Source of the DNA: Waddliaceae bacterium
GTDB lineage: Bacteria; Chlamydiota; Chlamydiia; Chlamydiales; SLFE01
Length of the DNA: 9,170 bases
Direction: 5' to 3'
Assembly: GCA_007124415.1 (NCBI GenBank)
Contig: SLFE01000145.1
Location: 1-9,170 of the forward strand
Below are positions 6,329 through 9,170 of this stretch, in pieces (the first letter of the stretch is position 1; every line of letters begins with the position of its first letter). Made by a program: the position numbers and the translations under genes. The notes below the pieces were generated by a model. That model was not told where the DNA came from. It saw only the letters and a program-made list of their open reading frames with translations, and did no database searches.

Positions 6329-6358
6329 TTGCTTAAAAACGATCAATTAACGCACAAT
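6329..6358 (+). promoter_or_regulatory. Weak promoter candidate upstream of cdsQ
   Basis: A promoter is expected because a terminator closes the previous unit. The best match I see is TTGCTT (6329-6334) with CACAAT (6353-6358) at 18-base spacing, 4/6 at each box. TGTAAT at 6359-6364 is an alternative -10 without a clear -35. The gap 6209-6382 holds no gene. Confidence 0.3.
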
Positions 6359-6370
6359 TGTAATTGAACA

Positions 6371-6375
6371 GAAGG
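6371..6375 (+). promoter_or_regulatory. Ribosome-binding site selecting the GTG start of cdsQ
   Basis: GAAGG lies 7 bases before the GTG at 6383. The next in-frame ATG is at residue 102 (in FLMYALL), well inside the protein, so the GTG start is favoured. Confidence 0.65.
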
Positions 6376-6382
6376 TTTTTTC

Positions 6383-7270
6383 GTGGCAGAAAATGAAACA
6401 GTTCTATATGAATGGCTTAAGTCTATAGATCCTAAGGTGCTTGAAGAAGATCGTATTCCCCTGGCCGGGTACACTCCCGCCTTCCCTTGGGATGATTTTT
6501 CCAAAAACATAGCTCAAGCCTTTCAAACAGAGAAACTTAATATAAAGAAAGGGGAAGTCCGCTGGCATGAAGCCGATCGGCTCAGCCTGGATTTAGGCGA
6601 CCGTTTGTTTACTCAGGGCATTTCCCTGTCCACGTACGAGGGTAAAGCTTTTTTTGTCATTGACCTCGAAGATTTGCGTTTTTTAATGTATGCCCTTCTC
6701 ACCGAGCAGCCTCCGACTGATGTTCAAGTTTTTGACGAAGAGCTGGAAGAAGGATTCTACCGGTATCTTTCTCTGGAAGCTGTCCGCTGTTTTTCCGAGA
6801 TCGATTTCGATCAAAATCTAAGTCCTCATCTTCTCAGGGAAAAGGATTTACCGGACGAGCCAATGCTTGGAATCGATATCCACATTTCTTTTATCGACCG
6901 CAAGATCGTATCCAGGCTCCTTATCGACTCAAAACTCCTCCGGTCCTGGAGGGAGCATTTTTCCGACAGAAAGCTGTCCGGCCCCGCAAGCCCCGAATTT
7001 CTCAAAAAAGTTGAAGTCCCTTTCCATCTTGAAGTCGGCAAAGTGGAACTGACGCAAAAGGAGGTCAAGTCCCTTGAAGCCGGAGACCTTATCCTTCTTG
7101 ATCAATGCTACGTTGATCCGGGCAGCAACGCAGGGCAGGTGATTCTTACCTATAACGGAAAACCGAAAATCAGGGCCTCCCTCGAAAAAAATCACATAAA
7201 AATTATGGAATCTCCTCTTTTTCATGAGGACAGCAATCCTTTAATCAAAGGAGACAAAGACGATGAGTAA
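6383..7270 (+). CDS. cdsQ: CdsQ/SctQ N-terminal part with first SpoA domain (C-ring/sorting platform)
   Basis: A 295-residue protein starting with GTG. Residues 1-200 correspond to the variable N-terminal region of SctQ, with alternating strands and helices (FTQGISLSTYEGKAFFVIDL, FYRYLSLEAVRCF). Residues about 208-275 form a SpoA (surface presentation of antigens) domain: VEVPFHLEVGKVELTQKEV, LEAGDLILLD, GQVILTYNGKPKIRASLEK. Full SctQ proteins such as Chlamydia CdsQ (CT672, about 370 aa) carry a second SpoA domain in the same chain. Here the chain stops in an acidic tail (GDKDDE), and the second SpoA is in the next gene, overlapping by 8 bases. The protein should form the cytoplasmic sorting platform with SctK, SctL and SctN. 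It is the first gene after a strong terminator, so it begins a new transcription unit. Confidence 0.85.
   Translation: MAENETVLYEWLKSIDPKVLEEDRIPLAGYTPAFPWDDFSKNIAQAFQTEKLNIKKGEVRWHEADRLSLDLGDRLFTQGISLSTYEGKAFFVIDLEDLRFLMYALLTEQPPTDVQVFDEELEEGFYRYLSLEAVRCFSEIDFDQNLSPHLLREKDLPDEPMLGIDIHISFIDRKIVSRLLIDSKLLRSWREHFSDRKLSGPASPEFLKKVEVPFHLEVGKVELTQKEVKSLEAGDLILLDQCYVDPGSNAGQVILTYNGKPKIRASLEKNHIKIMESPLFHEDSNPLIKGDKDDE
7247..7253 (+). promoter_or_regulatory. Near-perfect ribosome-binding site inside the 3' end of cdsQ
   Basis: AAAGGAG (7247-7253) stands 9 bases before the ATG at 7263. Its presence shows that the second SpoA protein has its own initiation site, and argues against a simple sequencing frameshift within one long cdsQ. 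Confidence 0.75.
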
Positions 7271-7811
7271 AGACCCCGATAATCAAGAAGACGAATTTTC
7301 TTTGGATGATTACGACGATACAGAAGACGAAGGCCTTGATCTTCCCGATATCGAAGATGAGCTAGGCTCCTTCGATGAAGATGAAGACAAAGACGAAGAT
7401 GAAGATGAAGATGAAGACAAAGACGAAGACGAAGACAAAGACGAAGACGAAGACGAAGAGAAAGACGAAGACGAAGATGAAGATAAAGTCGAGGAAAAAG
7501 CTGAAAAGAAAGAGAAGTTGAAAGAAGAAGATGACGACAAAAAAGGGGAAGAAAAAGAAGCCGAAGTAGCAACTGCCCCCTCTCCCGAAGAAATCTCGCG
7601 CGACGAAATCACATTGCCGCTGACCGTCGAAATCGGAAGAATCAACTTGTCGCTCGAAAAACTCCTCCAGCTCAAAGAGGGGAATGTTCTAGATCTATCA
7701 ATCCAGCCTGAAAGCGGGGTAGATATCGTGATCAATGGACAATGCATAGGCAAAGGGGAACTTCTAAAAGCTGGAAACAGCATTGCTGTCCGTATTTTAG
7801 ACCTTGCATGA
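7263..7811 (+). CDS. Separate SctQ C-terminal SpoA protein (HrcQB/FliN-like) with acidic low-complexity region
   Basis: A 182-residue protein in two parts. Residues 1-115 are extremely acidic: a DED/KDE repeat at 38-76 is followed by Lys/Glu-rich sequence. Residues about 116-182 are a typical SpoA2 domain: LPLTVEIGRINLSLEKLLQL, GNVLDLSIQPESG, VDIVINGQCIGKGELLKAGN, AVRILDL. This is the FliN/HrcQB/YscQ-C fold, which dimerises and assembles with full-length SctQ in the sorting platform. Elsewhere this piece comes from an internal start within sctQ (YscQ-C, Spa33-C) or a separate gene (hrcQB of Pseudomonas syringae); here it is a separate gene. It overlaps cdsQ by 8 bases, has its own AAAGGAG, and ends in an ATGA overlap with the kinase gene, so the three are translationally coupled. 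The role of the acidic region is unknown. Confidence 0.85.
   Translation: MSKDPDNQEDEFSLDDYDDTEDEGLDLPDIEDELGSFDEDEDKDEDEDEDEDKDEDEDKDEDEDEEKDEDEDEDKVEEKAEKKEKLKEEDDDKKGEEKEAEVATAPSPEEISRDEITLPLTVEIGRINLSLEKLLQLKEGNVLDLSIQPESGVDIVINGQCIGKGELLKAGNSIAVRILDLA
7374..7490 (+). repeat. Imperfect Asp/Glu/Lys codon repeat
   Basis: A run of GAT/GAC, GAA and AAA codons (units such as gatgaagac and aaagacgaa, period 6 with longer 12- and 18-base echoes) encodes DED and KDE repeats. It lies in the N-terminal half of the second SpoA protein. Such arrays change length by slippage. Confidence 0.85.
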
Positions 7812-9170
7812 ATGAAAACAACTTTCATAAACGCCAAACTCAGCCTCCAGCCGAGGCAAGCAGGGATTTTTTTCCCGCGGAATTGCCTCAATCCATAAGC
7901 GGCTACAAAGTTGAAAGCCTGCTGGAAAAAGGGGGCATGAGCCATGTGTATTTAGGAGTTCATCCTCAAACGCACGAACCTGTCACCATTAAAGTCCTTT
8001 CTCCGAAATTTCTCTCCAACCCTGAAATCGCCCAGCGCTTTTTGAAGGAGGCAAAAATCATCGGCATGGCCGATCATCCCAACATCGTCAAACTTTTCAG
8101 CCAGGGCGAGTGGGAAGGGGGCCTTTATATCGCCATGGAGTTTATCGAAGGGATCTCCCTCAAAAAGTACCTGCAGCGTACGCCCCTGTCTTTAAAAAAA
8201 GCGCTTGAAATTATTTTGCAGATCGCCTACGCCCTCTGCCACCTTCACTCCCACGGCGTGATCCATCGCGACCTCAAACTTGAAAATATTCTTGTCACCA
8301 AGGCAGGCGCAATTAAAGTTATCGACTTCGGCATCGCGCAATTGCTCCATGACCGGCGAAGCGGCAAGTCTTTGCAAAAAAGGATCATAGGAACCCCTGT
8401 CTACATGAGCCCCGAACAAAAAGACAATCCTGAATCTGTTTCTTATCCCTCAGACATTTACTCGCTGGGAATCATCGCCTATGAGCTCATTCTAGGAAAG
8501 CTCAGCCAGGGCAAAATTCACTTATCCCTCATGCCGAAAGGTCTTCAACCGATATTGGCCAAATGCCTTCAATCAAACCCTGCCCACAGGTATCAAGACA
8601 TTGTCGCTTTCATCACCGATCTTTCGGATTATCTCAATTCCAAGCAGCTTAACGAAGATAAAAAAGAAACGGATCGTCTAAGCCAAATATCTGAAGAGCT
8701 TCAAAAATCCAGGGACTCGCTATCGACGATTCGGATTGCCAGATCCGAAAACTACAATCTCGGAATGTCTATTCATCACGGAATGAACTCCGGGGGGCTG
8801 TATATCGACTCGCTTCCCACGGAAAACTCATCAACAGCTATTGTCGTAGCCGAGTCTATCAACAGAGGCATCTCGGGACTGACAGCCAACGCATCGATCA
8901 AAGGGCAAATTCGCGCTTTTCATACAAAGTTGTCTCAAATCGAAAAAATTCTTCCTATGTACAACGATTTTTTAATAAACGACCCCTCAAAGCCATTGCT
9001 TAAGTTATCCTGCCTGAGTTTATTTCCAAACGACAAAAAATTCAGATTTACCGACTTCAGCTACGGCAGCTTATGGCACACAGAGCTGCAGGGCAAACAA
9101 GCGAGCGCCCTCGACAGCTCAAACCCCATGCTCGGAGAAGTTCAATCCGAATCGGTGGATAAAGCAGAAA
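7808..9170 (+). CDS. pkn5: Hanks-type Ser/Thr protein kinase, Pkn5-position, with C-terminal PP2C/SpoIIE-like region (3' end missing)
   Basis: The frame runs from the ATG at 7808 (ATGA overlap with the previous stop) to the window end; 454 residues are visible. The kinase domain spans about 32-280: Gly-loop EKGGMSHVYLG (40-50), VTIKVL with Lys62, Glu81, HRDLKLEN (153-160, Asp155, Asn160), DFG at 173-175, GTPVYMSPEQ (195-204) and SDIYSLG (215-221). Every residue usually required for catalysis is present. A short charged helix (about 283-303) links to a domain at about 305-454 containing NSGGLYIDSL (327-336) and AESINRGISGLTANASIKGQ (348-367), which resemble the GGDxxD and GDVxGxG motifs of SpoIIE/RsbU phosphatases with metal-ligand changes. 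No membrane span is seen. Position and order match CT673 (pkn5), a reported T3S effector in C. pneumoniae; cdsC would be expected next. Substrates are unknown; T3S components are plausible. Confidence 0.85.
   Translation, partial: MNENNFHKRQTQPPAEASRDFFPAELPQSISGYKVESLLEKGGMSHVYLGVHPQTHEPVTIKVLSPKFLSNPEIAQRFLKEAKIIGMADHPNIVKLFSQGEWEGGLYIAMEFIEGISLKKYLQRTPLSLKKALEIILQIAYALCHLHSHGVIHRDLKLENILVTKAGAIKVIDFGIAQLLHDRRSGKSLQKRIIGTPVYMSPEQKDNPESVSYPSDIYSLGIIAYELILGKLSQGKIHLSLMPKGLQPILAKCLQSNPAHRYQDIVAFITDLSDYLNSKQLNEDKKETDRLSQISEELQKSRDSLSTIRIARSENYNLGMSIHHGMNSGGLYIDSLPTENSSTAIVVAESINRGISGLTANASIKGQIRAFHTKLSQIEKILPMYNDFLINDPSKPLLKLSCLSLFPNDKKFRFTDFSYGSLWHTELQGKQASALDSSNPMLGEVQSESVDKAE

Noticed and set aside
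7255..7275. Programmed +1 frameshift joining cdsQ to the second SpoA frame
   Set aside because: There is no known slippery motif at GAG-TAA, the purine-rich site is placed at normal initiation distance from the ATG at 7263, and an independent start explains the arrangement.
7310..7945. 211-codon open frame on the - strand, Ser-rich
   Set aside because: The poly-Ser is simply the reverse complement of the Asp/Glu repeat (GAC/GAA read as TTC/GTC and TCG/TCT frames); no domain or ribosome-binding site.

Overview
The window is a block of chlamydial-type type III secretion (T3S) genes, all on the + strand. The order is an FHA-domain SctD, a small SctE-like protein, the needle SctF, an SctG chaperone, a 228-aa protein, ATPase SctN, stalk SctO, ruler-like SctP, C-ring SctQ, then a Hanks-type Ser/Thr kinase. 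This matches the cdsD-E-F-G-(CT668)-N-O-P-Q-pkn5 order (CT664-CT673) of Chlamydia. An SctD with FHA and BON-like domains, beside a eukaryote-type kinase in a T3S locus, is characteristic of Chlamydiae. GC content looks mid-40s by eye, higher than Chlamydiaceae. The proteins also differ from my recollection of Chlamydia (split SctQ, cysteine-free needle), so an environmental (Parachlamydia/Waddlia/Criblamydia-like) member is my guess. The species cannot be resolved from the sequence.

Layout. 1-1551: 3' part of cdsD, opening in a (KPEEEP)n tandem repeat, then FHA, one membrane span and periplasmic ring domains. 1597-2720: needle module, cdsE, cdsF (needle) and cdsG, with a sigma70-like promoter in the 3' end of cdsD and a second one before cdsG. 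2745-3431: CT668-like protein whose C-terminus looks like an inner-rod (SctI) protein. 3521-6208: cdsN-cdsO-cdsP, closed by a perfect 17-bp stem terminator at 6233-6271. 6383 to the end: a second transcription unit of cdsQ, a separate gene for the second SpoA domain, and a kinase gene that runs off the window. Its three genes overlap each other by 8 and 4 bases.

How they work together. CdsD forms the inner-membrane ring. CdsE and CdsG keep needle subunits soluble, CdsF builds the needle, and the 228-aa protein may form the rod beneath it. CdsN, CdsO and the two CdsQ pieces make the cytoplasmic sorting/ATPase complex. CdsP probably sets needle length and switches substrate. The kinase may phosphorylate apparatus parts, with the FHA domain of CdsD as a possible phospho-reader.

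Most interesting points: SctQ is encoded as two genes split between its SpoA domains, with a very acidic Asp/Glu/Lys repeat in the second protein; the kinase has a full catalytic set and is followed by what looks like a degenerate SpoIIE/PP2C domain; and the CT668-like protein carries an SctI-like C-terminal signature. No RNA gene, mobile element, CRISPR array or gene-free stretch over 300 bases was seen.
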